A stretch of 64,000 nt of DNA from Acinetobacter guillouiae CIP 63.46 (lineage in GTDB: Bacteria > Pseudomonadota > Gammaproteobacteria > Pseudomonadales > Moraxellaceae): NCBI RefSeq assembly GCF_000368145.1, contig NZ_KB849281.1, positions 383,712-447,711 of the forward strand, given 5' to 3'. The translations under genes and the position numbers were made by a program. The notes under the pieces are model-generated. The model had not been told where the DNA came from. It saw nothing but the letters and a program-made list of their open reading frames with translations, and did not search any database. Shown here one piece after another: positions 19,163-27,895 of the stretch (positions within the stretch are counted from its first letter, which is position 1; every line of letters starts with the position of its first letter).

Positions 19163-20059
19163 ATGGATAAACTCAATGCAATGTCTGCTTTCGTCAATGT
19201 GGTTGAACAACAAAGTTTTACCAAAGCAGCACAGATCTTAAATTTGCCACGTTCAACACTGACCGATGCAATTAAACAATTAGAATTCCAACTCAATACG
19301 CGCTTATTGTTGCGTACCACTCGTCAGGTAAAAGCAACCGATGAAGGTCATATTTATTATGAGCGCTGCAAATATATCTTGGGTTATATCAATGAGTCTG
19401 ATCATGATTTTCTTGATGCAAAACCTCAAGGGCCTTTAAAAATCGCAGTTCATGGTATTTTTGCTGCGCATTTTATTCTGCCAAAATTAGATGATTTTTT
19501 AACTGAGTTTCCACAGATACAGTTGCAACTCACCGAAAGCGACCGTTATGTAGATCTGATAAAAGAAAGCATTGATTGTGTCATTCGTATAGGTCAGCTC
19601 AATAATAGTGAGTTAATTGTCAGGCATCTGGGCGATATTCAACAAGTGACATTAGCCAGTCCAAAATACTTAGAAAAATATGGCACACCACAACGCTTAG
19701 ACGATCTGAAATCACATTTTATGGTCGGATTTTATTCTTCTGCTCGACAAAAGCCACTGCCGCTTGAGTTTGTGACAGGCAAGAAAACACAGTTTTTTGA
19801 ATTGCCGTTAAAGATTCAAGTCAATGGTGCAAATACCTATGCAGCAGCAGCCAAACAGCATTTTGGCATCATCCAAGCACCACGTTATGGTTATTTATCT
19901 GAGCTAGAGCAAGGCACACTTTGTCAAATTTTAACTGACTATCCTGTTCCATCCCTGCCTATTTCTTTACTTTATCCATCAAAAACACTGGTTTCACCAC
20001 GACAAAAAGTTTTTATCGAATGGATTGTGCGATTGTTTCAGGATAATCGATTGCTTTGA
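19163..20059 (+). CDS. LysR-family transcriptional regulator
   Basis: 298 residues from the ATG at 19163, chosen because GGAATGGCGT precedes it; an ATG four codons earlier has none. The N-terminal helix-turn-helix MDKLNAMSAFVNVVEQQSFTKAAQILNLPRSTLTDAIKQLE and the effector domain starting near residue 90 (GPLKIAVHGIFAAHFILPKL) place it in the CrgA/AaeR-like group of LysR proteins. It probably regulates the divergent SDR gene. Confidence 0.88.
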   Translation: MDKLNAMSAFVNVVEQQSFTKAAQILNLPRSTLTDAIKQLEFQLNTRLLLRTTRQVKATDEGHIYYERCKYILGYINESDHDFLDAKPQGPLKIAVHGIFAAHFILPKLDDFLTEFPQIQLQLTESDRYVDLIKESIDCVIRIGQLNNSELIVRHLGDIQQVTLASPKYLEKYGTPQRLDDLKSHFMVGFYSSARQKPLPLEFVTGKKTQFFELPLKIQVNGANTYAAAAKQHFGIIQAPRYGYLSELEQGTLCQILTDYPVPSLPISLLYPSKTLVSPRQKVFIEWIVRLFQDNRLL

Positions 20060-20127
20060 AGTTTGAATCACGCTGCTTGGGATGGATATGATTAACTAGC
20101 GCTCTCTCGCATTAATCCCCATAGCAT

Positions 20128-20817
20128 TTATACACCAACACTCAATTCCTGACTCCAAGTTGAATCAGGTTGTTGATAAAGATGCCAACACATATTTTTA
20201 ACCGAATCCATCAGGACAACATTCTGACTATCCCAACTTTCCAACATACAATAAGTGATATGGATACCTTTAAGATGAAACTCTCTTGCCAAAGATTGTG
20301 CCAATGCCCGAATACTGGCAAACATACTCTGAGTTAAGCCATTGTTTTCAGCGATCAGGTTGGGCTGTGTTCCTAGAAAGATCAAAGTTCCTTGTGACTT
20401 TATCAGCATCTTTCGAATAATCGCTTGGGCAATATTTACCGCAGCCAAACCAGTATTTTGCCAAAGCTGTTCGATCTGTTGGGCTGAAGCATCGGAATTC
20501 GACAATGATTTTGAAAAATCAGCTTGGAAAACACACAGTTCAATTGAATGCCCTGTTCGTTGAATATAGCCAACTAAATTTTTTAAAGCAGTCGGATTGA
20601 TCAGATTCAAACGAACCCGTTTTAGACCTGAATCTTGTTGCTCAATCTTTAGATTGGTTTGGGTAGGATCATGCTGAACTTGATATACAGGCATTGTACT
20701 GTTGTGTGCTTGATGCACAAAAAGCTGGCTGAGCGAGTGAGTTTCATTGCCAATAACAACGATACAGCCCTGTAGTTTGGATTTTTTTCTCAGCAATGGA
20801 GGAATTAAATTGTACAT
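20128..20817 (-). CDS. SDR-like Rossmann protein, probably without the catalytic tetrad
   Basis: 229 residues from the ATG at 20817, which follows the previous gene's stop by one base and has AGGAG upstream; a longer reading would overlap the neighbour by 89 bases. The second half resembles an SDR (QGTLIFLGTQPNLIAENNG ... SMFASIRALAQSLAREFHLKGIHITYC), but the glycine-rich cofactor loop is missing (VVIGNETHSLSQL) and no YxxxK is present at the expected place. It may be a non-catalytic partner of the SDR encoded just upstream. It is the last gene of the five-gene operon. Confidence 0.6.
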   Translation of the reverse strand: MYNLIPPLLRKKSKLQGCIVVIGNETHSLSQLFVHQAHNSTMPVYQVQHDPTQTNLKIEQQDSGLKRVRLNLINPTALKNLVGYIQRTGHSIELCVFQADFSKSLSNSDASAQQIEQLWQNTGLAAVNIAQAIIRKMLIKSQGTLIFLGTQPNLIAENNGLTQSMFASIRALAQSLAREFHLKGIHITYCMLESWDSQNVVLMDSVKNMCWHLYQQPDSTWSQELSVGV

Positions 20818-20818
20818 A

Positions 20819-21592
20819 TTAGAATTTCTCCTGATAAGGACGTAAATCCAGCTCATGGGTCCATAAATCACGCTTTTGTTGATAAAGCATCCAATAATTT
20901 TCAGCAATCGCTTCGATATTTAATCCGCCTGTGCCTCGTGTAAGTCTCAGTAAGCGTCCTAAACCAAATACAGCTTTATTAACACGATCACCATCGACCA
21001 TGCCATCAACAATAATATGTGCAACATGGATGTTTTGAGGCTTATATATCTGGGCGAGATGCATCGCATAATTACGTAATGCGGATTTGCCCATGGTAAA
21101 TGCCGCAAAAAAAGGTTTACCACGAAGAGATGCACTTGCCCCGGTAAAAATCAGCGTGCCATATTGCTGTTGTTCAAAGATTTTTAAGGCTTGTTGCGAC
21201 ACTAAAAAAGCCGATAAAAAAGTAGAACGCCACATTTGAGTAAAAAATTGAAGAGAGGTCTTTAAAAAAATTGAGGGAATATTGCCCCCCACATTGTGAA
21301 TAACAGCGACGAGATGCTCCTTTTGCGCATTCCTCTCCGCAAAAAAAGTCTGCACTTGTTGTTCATTTTCAGCATCCAAAGCATGTGCTACGGCGTGTCC
21401 ACCTTGCGCATTGATTGAATCAGCCACGGCTTGCACTTTCGCTAAAGTACGCCCCACAACATGTACTTTTAATTTTTCTTGAGCAAAACGACGACAAACT
21501 GCTGCTCCAATTCCTTGTTCAGCACCTACGCCCATAACAACCACACATGGTAGTGTTGCTATATTTTGAGATGTTGCATTCTGCGTATTCAT
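20819..21592 (-). CDS. SDR-family oxidoreductase, atypical active site
   Basis: 257 residues from the ATG at 21592, which overlaps the GST stop by four bases (ATGA). Cofactor loop VVMGVGAEQGIGAAVCRRFA (about residues 16-35) and NVGG (about 100) are SDR-like, but the YxxxK motif reads F-T-M-G-K in FFAAFTMGKSALRNYAMHLA, so the catalytic tyrosine is replaced by phenylalanine. The lysine is kept. It could be an NAD(P)-binding protein with changed chemistry. It sits in an operon with a GST and a thioesterase. Confidence 0.75.
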   Translation of the reverse strand: MNTQNATSQNIATLPCVVVMGVGAEQGIGAAVCRRFAQEKLKVHVVGRTLAKVQAVADSINAQGGHAVAHALDAENEQQVQTFFAERNAQKEHLVAVIHNVGGNIPSIFLKTSLQFFTQMWRSTFLSAFLVSQQALKIFEQQQYGTLIFTGASASLRGKPFFAAFTMGKSALRNYAMHLAQIYKPQNIHVAHIIVDGMVDGDRVNKAVFGLGRLLRLTRGTGGLNIEAIAENYWMLYQQKRDLWTHELDLRPYQEKF

Positions 21593-22269
21593 AGCAAGTC
21601 TAACCATTGAGCAATAGAAGGATAAGCTTTAATTTTAGCGCCCCAAATTTTACTGGTGCGGACAATCTCTAAAAGCTGCGAACCTACTGCAATATCAGCC
21701 AGTGTTTTAACCTCGCCAACCAGCCATCCTGTTTGCGCCAACACCAATTCGATACGCTCTAAATGACGAGTAAATTCCGCTTCAATATCCTGCTTAGCCA
21801 TACGACCTGTACCCTGCATTTTAAGTTGCAGGTTTAATGTTGCTTTGAGCAAGGGTTTTAACAGATATATTTCATGTTTGGGGCGACCTTTTGCACTCAT
21901 TTCAACCGCATGATCTAAAGCATCAGCATCACTGACACGAAAGTGCACCTCATAGAAATATAACAACTCGTCTGACCAATCTTCCCAAAGCTCAACATAG
22001 GCCTTTTGTAAAGGATCTTCAGGATATAAACGTGGTAAGTCTGGGTAAGCATCATCAAGATAACGTGCAATACGGGTACTGTCCTGAATACGTTGACCAT
22101 CAATATCTAGAACAGGAACCTTGCCTGCTTTACTGAGCATTGGCACTTTTGCGCCCAGTACACCGTTATAATCCACAGTCTGATAAGCAATCCCTTTAAA
22201 TTGCAACATCCTGGCAACTTTTTGGCAAAAAGGAGAGATTTCCCATTGATGTAATACAACTGAATTCAT
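21589..22269 (-). CDS. Glutathione S-transferase family protein
   Basis: 226 residues. N-terminal thioredoxin-like domain with SPFCQKVARMLQFKG (residues 12-26), the position of the catalytic Ser/Cys in bacterial GSTs, then KVPVLDIDGQRIQDSTRIARYLD (about residues 51-73), which holds the cis-proline and the glutathione-binding DST. The C-terminal helical domain follows. It could conjugate, reduce or isomerise a reactive substrate; which one is unknown. It is third in the operon and overlaps the next gene by four bases. Confidence 0.87.
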   Translation of the reverse strand: MNSVVLHQWEISPFCQKVARMLQFKGIAYQTVDYNGVLGAKVPMLSKAGKVPVLDIDGQRIQDSTRIARYLDDAYPDLPRLYPEDPLQKAYVELWEDWSDELLYFYEVHFRVSDADALDHAVEMSAKGRPKHEIYLLKPLLKATLNLQLKMQGTGRMAKQDIEAEFTRHLERIELVLAQTGWLVGEVKTLADIAVGSQLLEIVRTSKIWGAKIKAYPSIAQWLDLL

Positions 22270-22411
22270 TTTATATTCTCAGCTTAACTTTGGGTCGATT
22301 GACATTCGATGAGCGACATCACAGGATCAGCACTTAATACTTCAAAGGCCTGCTTTTAAAGCCCTGATCCAAAAATTCTAGTTCAAAACCATGATGCAGA
22401 AATAGAATCTT

Positions 22412-22852
22412 TCAACGACGGATGATCATATTGGTTGCTGTTGCATGTGCATACAATTTTCCTTCTTCATCTCGAAGATAGCCTTCTGAAATGACTAAGT
22501 TTTTCCCTACGTTGATGACTTTACCTTCAGCAATTAACTTTTTATTAAACGGCATTGGACGACACATTTTTATCGCAAGATCAGTGGTTCCATAGCCCTC
22601 ACCTGCAGCCAAGACGGTATGTGTAGCACACCCTGTCACTGAATCCAATATCGTTGCGGCAAAACCACCATGTACTCCACCCAATGGATTGCTATGACGT
22701 TCATCCGCAATGGCCATAAATACAATGCGACCATATTCAACGTCTCCGACTTCCTCCATCCCCATGGTTTTTGCAATACCAGGCGCTGGCACCAGTCCTT
22801 TTTGGAATGCTTGCATAATTTCTAGACCAGTCATATTGAGTGGATTCATCAC
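22412..22852 (-). CDS. PaaI-like hotdog-fold thioesterase
   Basis: 146 residues. The stretch NPLGGVHGGFAATILDSVTGCATHTVLAAGEGYGTTDLAIKMCRPM is the 4HBT/PaaI signature: HGG (about residue 60) is the substrate-binding turn and the acidic residue in ILDSVTG is the usual catalytic position. It hydrolyses acyl- or aryl-CoA thioesters in the cytoplasm. It lies between the di-iron-like hydrolase and the GST genes, 27 bases after the former. Confidence 0.88.
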   Translation of the reverse strand: MMNPLNMTGLEIMQAFQKGLVPAPGIAKTMGMEEVGDVEYGRIVFMAIADERHSNPLGGVHGGFAATILDSVTGCATHTVLAAGEGYGTTDLAIKMCRPMPFNKKLIAEGKVINVGKNLVISEGYLRDEEGKLYAHATATNMIIRR

Positions 22853-22879
22853 TATTTCCTATTTTGATAAATAAAATAC

Positions 22880-23746
22880 TTATTGGAGAAGGCTTGATTG
22901 CTCAGGGGATAAACCAATTTTTACTTTAGTTTGTGCGACAATTTCGGATTCATCGGTATCATTCGGATGAAAATCAAACTGATAATAAGAGAAAAATTGC
23001 GGTACCAGCTTACGATAGGCTTGCACTGTAAACCCAGCAAACTTAGTCCAAGACTTAAGGTTTAATAATTGTTTGTCTCTCGACATCAACACCACTTGAT
23101 ATACATTAGAAAATAGCGTGATCAGCACAAGACTAAATGTAAAAATTGCCACGCGAGGAATGTAGGCATCTAAGCCCTTGCCATATAAGTATTCATACAT
23201 GTCATAAGCCACAGCCTTATGTTCAGTTTCCTCAACACTGTGCCATAACCATAAATTACGAATAGTGGTATCGGTCATTAACTCATTGACATTTTTCATC
23301 ATCTCCACCACCAACACTGCGGTGTAATGTTCCAAACCCACTGTGACCAAGAGATTCCATTTTTTAGGAAAAGCACGTTCAACCGCTTTTAATATGATCC
23401 CTGTGACTTTTTCTAAAGATTCAGGATCTAAACCATATTGTTGTGCACTGACATGAAAAGCATGATGTTCTTTAGAGTGCATGGCTTCTTGTCCAATAAA
23501 GGCTCCAATATCACGGTCTAATTGTGGATTATTTTTAATTTTTTCACGTAAAGCGCGCACTGAACGGACAAAGTACGATTCACCTTCAGGAAAAAGCGTC
23601 GATAAACCTGTGAAGTAATGGGTAAAGGTTGGTTCATCATTACACCAATACTTGGGCATATCCTGAAATTGATAATCCATGCGACGTACTGGAAATGATG
23701 CAGGTGTTTTTTGCTTTGATTTTTCTTTCACCGCTGATATAGACAT
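22880..23746 (-). CDS. Metal-dependent hydrolase-like protein (PF10118, ferritin-like)
   Basis: 288 residues. Four helix-borne metal-ligand-like motifs occur in order: EGESYFVRSVR (about 54-64), GQEAMHSKEHHAFH (about 86-99), VGLEHYTAVLVVEM (about 137-150) and SVEETEHKAVAYDMYE (about 172-187). The Glu/His spacing suggests a ferritin-like di-iron centre, as in the family called metal-dependent hydrolase. Residues about 200-220 form one strongly hydrophobic helix. Its substrate is unknown. It is the first gene of the operon and has GAGGTGAACC before the ATG. Confidence 0.82.
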   Translation of the reverse strand: MSISAVKEKSKQKTPASFPVRRMDYQFQDMPKYWCNDEPTFTHYFTGLSTLFPEGESYFVRSVRALREKIKNNPQLDRDIGAFIGQEAMHSKEHHAFHVSAQQYGLDPESLEKVTGIILKAVERAFPKKWNLLVTVGLEHYTAVLVVEMMKNVNELMTDTTIRNLWLWHSVEETEHKAVAYDMYEYLYGKGLDAYIPRVAIFTFSLVLITLFSNVYQVVLMSRDKQLLNLKSWTKFAGFTVQAYRKLVPQFFSYYQFDFHPNDTDESEIVAQTKVKIGLSPEQSSLLQ

Positions 23747-23774
23747 GGTTCACCTCAAGAATTTATCTTAAAAT

Positions 23775-23799
23775 AACAAGTTCCAAAAAAGAACTTGTT
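23775..23799. promoter_or_regulatory. Operator-like perfect inverted repeat at the operon start
   Basis: AACAAGTTC (23775-23783) and GAACTTGTT (23791-23799) form a perfect 9-bp dyad with a 7-base centre. It begins at the predicted transcription start of the minus-strand operon, where a repressor would block it. No regulator gene is adjacent, so the binding protein is unknown. Confidence 0.6.
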
Positions 23800-23804
23800 G
23801 AGTT

Positions 23805-23833
23805 AAAATAATGATCCATGTTGATCTTGTCAA
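23805..23833 (-). promoter_or_regulatory. Sigma-70 promoter of the hydrolase/GST/SDR operon
   Basis: On the minus strand TTGACA (23828-23833), a 17-base spacer and TATTTT (23805-23810). The start of transcription would fall near 23798. Confidence 0.6.
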
Positions 23834-24130
23834 TGGTCTGAATACGTTAAAGCTTTAGGTTGTCCTTAAATGACAGACCTGTTCCTATAAAGACAATCTG
23901 TAAAGACAAAAGATAAAACCAAGCTATCAAAATAACATGATGATGAAATGATAAAGTAATAAGTTAAGGGCTGAACACATTGAAATGAATGATTTAATTA
24001 CATGAATTTCACCTATTTCAGGCAATCTTAGAACTTTACTGATGATCCAAAATGTATGTACACAATCAGCTTTTTCAGTACTTGTATTCGCATATAAATA
24101 ATTCTTCCTATTTTTGTTTTGAGAAAACAT

Positions 24131-24997
24131 ATGAACAAAAAGATCCACCTTACTTTAAAAAGTTGTTTGATCAGTTTAGTACTTAGTAGCATGGTCGCTT
24201 GTGGAACTAGCGCTGATTCCGCAAATAATCAATCTGAAATCAATCAGCAAAAACAGACTCCCTCATCATCAAATCAGCATAAAAAGCATGCGGCTAAAGA
24301 TCAAACAGGAAAATTTATTGCGATTTACCAACCCGCTAGAAATGCCCAAACCAAGATCGAAGAAAAATTCTGGCGCTTGAATTATTTATTAGAAGACTTT
24401 GCGAAATATATGAACAGCTATATCAATATACCGCAGGATATCAAAGTGATTGCCAAAGAATGCGGTGAAGTGAATGCATTCTATGATGCTGATACTTCCA
24501 CAATAGAGATGTGTTATGAATTAGGTGAAGAACAAAGAGAGCTATTTTCTCAAGCAGGTGCTAAAGGTACCGAACTTGAAGATGAGCTGTTTCAAAGCGC
24601 ACTTGGTACTTTGTATCATGAGGCAGGCCATGCCTTGATAGATACACTTGCATTGGATATCCCTTATAAATTCGAAGAGGATTATGCTGATCAAGTCGCT
24701 GCTTATATCCTAACAACTTATGATGAAGATAAAGATTATTTAATTTCTATTTCAGACTCTTATGGGCTAGAGCAACAAGGGCCAGCCATTTCAAGAAAAC
24801 TTACACCAGAGGGGCACTCACCTGAATGGGTAAGAGCAGAAAATTTCTTATGTTATGTTTATGGGTCTGACTCGCAAAAATATGCGTATCTGGTCAAAGA
24901 AAAATACTTACCCAAAAGCAGAGCACTTGGCTGTAAAACTGAATATTCAGCATTGGTTCAAAGATGGGATGCTTTGCTTAAAAAACATTTAAAATAA
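24131..24997 (+). CDS. DUF4344-type putative metallopeptidase lipoprotein
   Basis: 288 residues from the ATG at 24131 (GAGAAAACAT before it). The signal peptide ends in a lipobox, LSSMVAC, so the protein is a lipoprotein. Residues about 160-185 contain LYHEAGHALIDTLALDIPYKFEEDYADQ, a HExxH-type zinc motif (HEAGH) with a downstream acidic ligand E/D, and the C-terminal SPEWVRAENFLCYVYG is typical of the DUF4344 family. It should be a periplasmic or outer-membrane zinc peptidase; no substrate is known. It reads alone and lies about 400 bases before the phospholipase unit. Confidence 0.78.
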   Translation: MNKKIHLTLKSCLISLVLSSMVACGTSADSANNQSEINQQKQTPSSSNQHKKHAAKDQTGKFIAIYQPARNAQTKIEEKFWRLNYLLEDFAKYMNSYINIPQDIKVIAKECGEVNAFYDADTSTIEMCYELGEEQRELFSQAGAKGTELEDELFQSALGTLYHEAGHALIDTLALDIPYKFEEDYADQVAAYILTTYDEDKDYLISISDSYGLEQQGPAISRKLTPEGHSPEWVRAENFLCYVYGSDSQKYAYLVKEKYLPKSRALGCKTEYSALVQRWDALLKKHLK

Positions 24998-25386
24998 ACG
25001 GCCGTCAATAAATGCAGGAACCATTCATTCCTGCAATATCCTGCATGCTCAGCCAAAAACTTAAAACCTGTTTTCACCCATCGTATTTTCACCTGATGAG
25101 TGATCATTTATTCTATAAAAATGTGACTAATAAAATTAATCTTTTAAAAGTAAGGTGCTTAGTTGATATCTTAGATCTCAGCAACAATTCAAATTAAAGT
25201 TAAACATCACACTTAATCTCTCCATCAAAAGCGATTAAGTATGCTTCTGTTTTATTTTCTATTTCTATTTGGATTTCTGTCTCGATTTCTAGCGCTATTG
25301 CCATGTCAATGATTTGTCATAAAGGTGACACCTTGCTGTCACAAGCGCTGTCTAATGTGTGGGCATCTTTATTATGGACGAAGCAC
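24998..25386. other. Intergenic region carrying the phospholipase promoter
   Basis: No supported gene. It holds two small inverted repeats: TGCAGGAA-N7-TTCCTGCA (25013-25035), just past the metallopeptidase gene, and ACTTAATC-N14-GATTAAGT (25211-25240). The Pho-box-like site is listed separately. Confidence 0.55.
25314..25346 (+). promoter_or_regulatory. Pho-box-like site (three 11-base units)
   Basis: Three consecutive 11-base units start with TTGTCAT (25314), GTGACAC (25325) and CTGTCAC (25336). PhoB binds direct repeats of CTGTCAT/C spaced 11 bases apart, with an AT-rich 4-base gap; units 1 and 3 match well, and unit 1 is followed by AAAG as in known sites. A -10-like TCTAAT follows at 25351-25356, in place of a normal -35 promoter. 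It faces the small lipoprotein and phospholipase genes. Confidence 0.65.
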
Positions 25387-25533
25387 ATGTTAAAAAAACC
25401 GAAACGATGGTTATCGTACATTTATATTTTCCCAATTTTACTGGCACTCACCGCTTGTAATGATTCAAATGATGATCAGGCCACTACCCAGCCTGATGGA
25501 TCTAAAAAACCATTATTGCGTTGCGCACCATAA
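25387..25533 (+). CDS. Small lipoprotein upstream of phospholipase C
   Basis: 48 residues from the ATG at 25387. A basic N-terminus and hydrophobic core end in the lipobox LLALTAC, giving a mature lipoprotein of about 28 residues rich in D, N and Q that ends PLLRCAP. A longer reading from 25303 would start inside the Pho-box region, so the shorter one is preferred. The next start is 26 bases past its stop, so the two genes are probably translated together. No known family is recognised. It could anchor or assist the secreted phospholipase, or be a small envelope protein. Confidence 0.55.
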   Translation: MLKKPKRWLSYIYIFPILLALTACNDSNDDQATTQPDGSKKPLLRCAP

Positions 25534-25559
25534 ACATAAAAATACCAAAGGGAAATATT

Positions 25560-27788
25560 GTGATTAATCGTCGTCAATTTTTAGCAAATACACTTAAAAC
25601 AAGTTTTGGTGCTGCTGCCTTATCTACATTTCCAGCCAGCATTCAAAAGGCATTGGCTATTCCTGCAAATAATAAAACAGGAACCATTCAGGATGTCGAA
25701 CATGTGGTTATCCTGATGCAGGAAAACCGCTCATTTGACCATTATTTTGGTACATTGAAAGGCGTTCGTGGTTTTGCCGACCGCTTAACCATTCCTTTGC
25801 AAAATGATCGTACTGTATGGCAACAACAACGAAGTAACGGTGCCTTATTAACGCCTTTTCATTTAGATGGATCAAGTAATAATGCACAACGTGCACCCGG
25901 TACAAACCATACTTGGGTGGATAGCCAAAAAGCTTGGGACAACGGCCGTATGTCAAACTGGCCAACCCATAAAACTGATTATGCAATGGGTTATTTTAAA
26001 GAGCAGGAAATCCCTTATCAGTTTGCTTTAGCCAATGCTTTTACCATTTGCGATGCATATCACTGTTCAATGCACACAGGTACAGATGCCAATCGTTCAT
26101 TTCATTTAACGGGCACCAATGGTGCAGTACCGACCAGTACCGCATTTGTGAATAATGAATGGGACTGGATTGATGGTGATCCCCAAAACGTTGATGTCGG
26201 CTACACATGGAAAACCTATGCTGAACGTTTAGAAGAAGCAGGTGTTAACTGGATTTGCTATCAAAACATGCCGGATGAATGGGGCGATAACATGCTCGGT
26301 GCATTCCGTACCTTTAAAAAAGCCAATATTGCTTCAGGCTATCCAGTTTCAAGTGGTGGTGCGCCGAATAGTCCATACAATAAAGCAGCGCAACCATTGC
26401 CTTATAAAGCTTATGATGCCACAACCGATAATGCTAAAAATCCACTGTATAAAGGTATCGCAAACACCCTGCCCGGCAATAAACCCGAAGAGTTTTTAGA
26501 TGCTTTTAAAAATGATATCAAAACAGGCAAACTCCCCCAAGTGTCTTGGATCAATGCACCTTCTATCTATTGTGAACATCCAGGTCCATCAAGCCCAGTA
26601 CAAGGTTCTTGGTTTATTCAAGAAATCTTAGATGCTTTAACAGCAGTGCCAGAGGTTTGGAGTAAAACCGTTTTCTTGATCAATTTTGATGAAAATGATG
26701 GTTATTTTGACCATGTTCCTTCTCCATCTGCACCGACCTTACAAGCAGACAATACTTATGCAGGTAAATCCACACTCAGCCAAGCTGATATGCAGCATGA
26801 ATATTATCTACATGACGCGCCACTAGGCAGCAGCAGCCAGCCTAAAAAAGACAATGGTGTTTATGGACCGGGCCCACGTGTACCACTCTTTGTAATTTCA
26901 CCATGGAGTCGTGGTGGTGTGGTTAACTCTCAAGTGTTTGATCATACGTCAGTATTAATGTTTTTAGAACAACGCTTTGGGGTAAAAGAAACAAATATCA
27001 GCCCTTATCGTCGTGCGATTTGTGGTGATTTAACCTCAGCATTTAATTTTAAAACCCCAAATGAAGATGTACTGCCAGAATTAAATGGTAAACAAACCCG
27101 TGAGCAAGCAGATCAACTTCGTTCAGCTCAGCAAAAGTTGCCCAATGTTCCGATTCCAACCAATTTACAACTTCCAATTCAAGCCAGTGGTATTCGCCCA
27201 TCTAAAGCATTGCCTTATGAATTACATACCAGTGCACGCTGTCAAAATGATGGAACAGTCAAACTCTTGTTCTCGAATACAGGGACTCAAGGCGCAGTTT
27301 TTCATGTCTATGACAAGTTAAATCTCAGTCGTGTTCCGCGTCGTTATATTGTAGAAGCGGGTAAAACACTGGATGATGTTTGGAATGTGAAAAAGGATAA
27401 TCAAGGCTTATACGATCTTTGGGTGATGGGACCAAATGGTTTTCATCGCCATTTCAAAGGTGATTTAAATCGTAATCAAAGCCTGCAAATCAATCCTGAA
27501 ATTCGAGTGTGTTATGATATTGCCAATGGTAATGTTTATTTAGACCTGACCAATACGGGCACAAAAGATGTTGAACTGGTCATTAACCCAGTCGTCTATC
27601 GTAGTGATGCAGCGTTAAAAATCACTGTAAAAGCAGGTCAAACATCAACACGACATTGGGAACTGAAAGATACATGGCAATGGTATGATTTTGCCGTAAC
27701 CTGTACTCAGGACACTAAGTTTTATCGACGCTTTGCAGGACGCGTTGAAACAGGTGCAGATTCTGTCAGTGATCCAGCGATGGTTTAA
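25560..27788 (+). CDS. plc: Phosphocholine-specific phospholipase C, Tat-exported
   Basis: 742 residues from the GTG at 25560, preceded by AAGGGAAATATT. The twin-arginine signal INRRQFLANTLKTSFGAAALS, ending near A-L-A, shows export by the Tat route. The catalytic domain begins with VEHVVILMQENRSFDHYFGTLKGVRGFADR, the signature of the acid phosphatase-like PLC family, followed by NFDENDGYFDHVPSPSAP. Two C-terminal PLC-type domains (DUF756) start near residues 545 and 645. The enzyme cleaves phosphatidylcholine and sphingomyelin to diacylglycerol or ceramide and phosphocholine. With the Pho-box upstream this probably supplies phosphate and choline from host or environmental lipids. Confidence 0.93.
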   Translation: MINRRQFLANTLKTSFGAAALSTFPASIQKALAIPANNKTGTIQDVEHVVILMQENRSFDHYFGTLKGVRGFADRLTIPLQNDRTVWQQQRSNGALLTPFHLDGSSNNAQRAPGTNHTWVDSQKAWDNGRMSNWPTHKTDYAMGYFKEQEIPYQFALANAFTICDAYHCSMHTGTDANRSFHLTGTNGAVPTSTAFVNNEWDWIDGDPQNVDVGYTWKTYAERLEEAGVNWICYQNMPDEWGDNMLGAFRTFKKANIASGYPVSSGGAPNSPYNKAAQPLPYKAYDATTDNAKNPLYKGIANTLPGNKPEEFLDAFKNDIKTGKLPQVSWINAPSIYCEHPGPSSPVQGSWFIQEILDALTAVPEVWSKTVFLINFDENDGYFDHVPSPSAPTLQADNTYAGKSTLSQADMQHEYYLHDAPLGSSSQPKKDNGVYGPGPRVPLFVISPWSRGGVVNSQVFDHTSVLMFLEQRFGVKETNISPYRRAICGDLTSAFNFKTPNEDVLPELNGKQTREQADQLRSAQQKLPNVPIPTNLQLPIQASGIRPSKALPYELHTSARCQNDGTVKLLFSNTGTQGAVFHVYDKLNLSRVPRRYIVEAGKTLDDVWNVKKDNQGLYDLWVMGPNGFHRHFKGDLNRNQSLQINPEIRVCYDIANGNVYLDLTNTGTKDVELVINPVVYRSDAALKITVKAGQTSTRHWELKDTWQWYDFAVTCTQDTKFYRRFAGRVETGADSVSDPAMV

Positions 27789-27848
27789 TATTTAAAGAAT
27801 TTTGAATATTCAGTTTTTTAGATTATTAACACTGAATCAAAATTAACA

Positions 27849-27884
27849 GCATCCCAGCTTTATTTAAAACTGGGGTGCTTTTTT
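27849..27884 (+). terminator. Rho-independent terminator of the phospholipase gene
   Basis: Stem GCATCCCAG / CTGGGGTGC (one G-T pair) with TTT/AAA pairs inside, followed by CTTTTTT (27878-27884). Confidence 0.8.
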
Positions 27885-27895
27885 ATAGTGCTTGC

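Larger units (their letters stand above)
23747..24130. other. Divergent intergenic region with promoter and operator
   Basis: No gene is seen. It contains the promoter and perfect inverted repeat of the minus-strand operon listed separately, and AT-rich DNA leading to the metallopeptidase gene. Confidence 0.6.

Noticed and set aside
20819-20907. Longer N-terminus for the SDR-like protein
   Set aside because: It would overlap the upstream SDR by 89 bases and has no ribosome site; the ATG at 20817 has AGGAG.
25303-25386. Earlier start for the small lipoprotein
   Set aside because: It would place the start inside the Pho-box-like promoter; the later ATG gives a normal lipoprotein signal.
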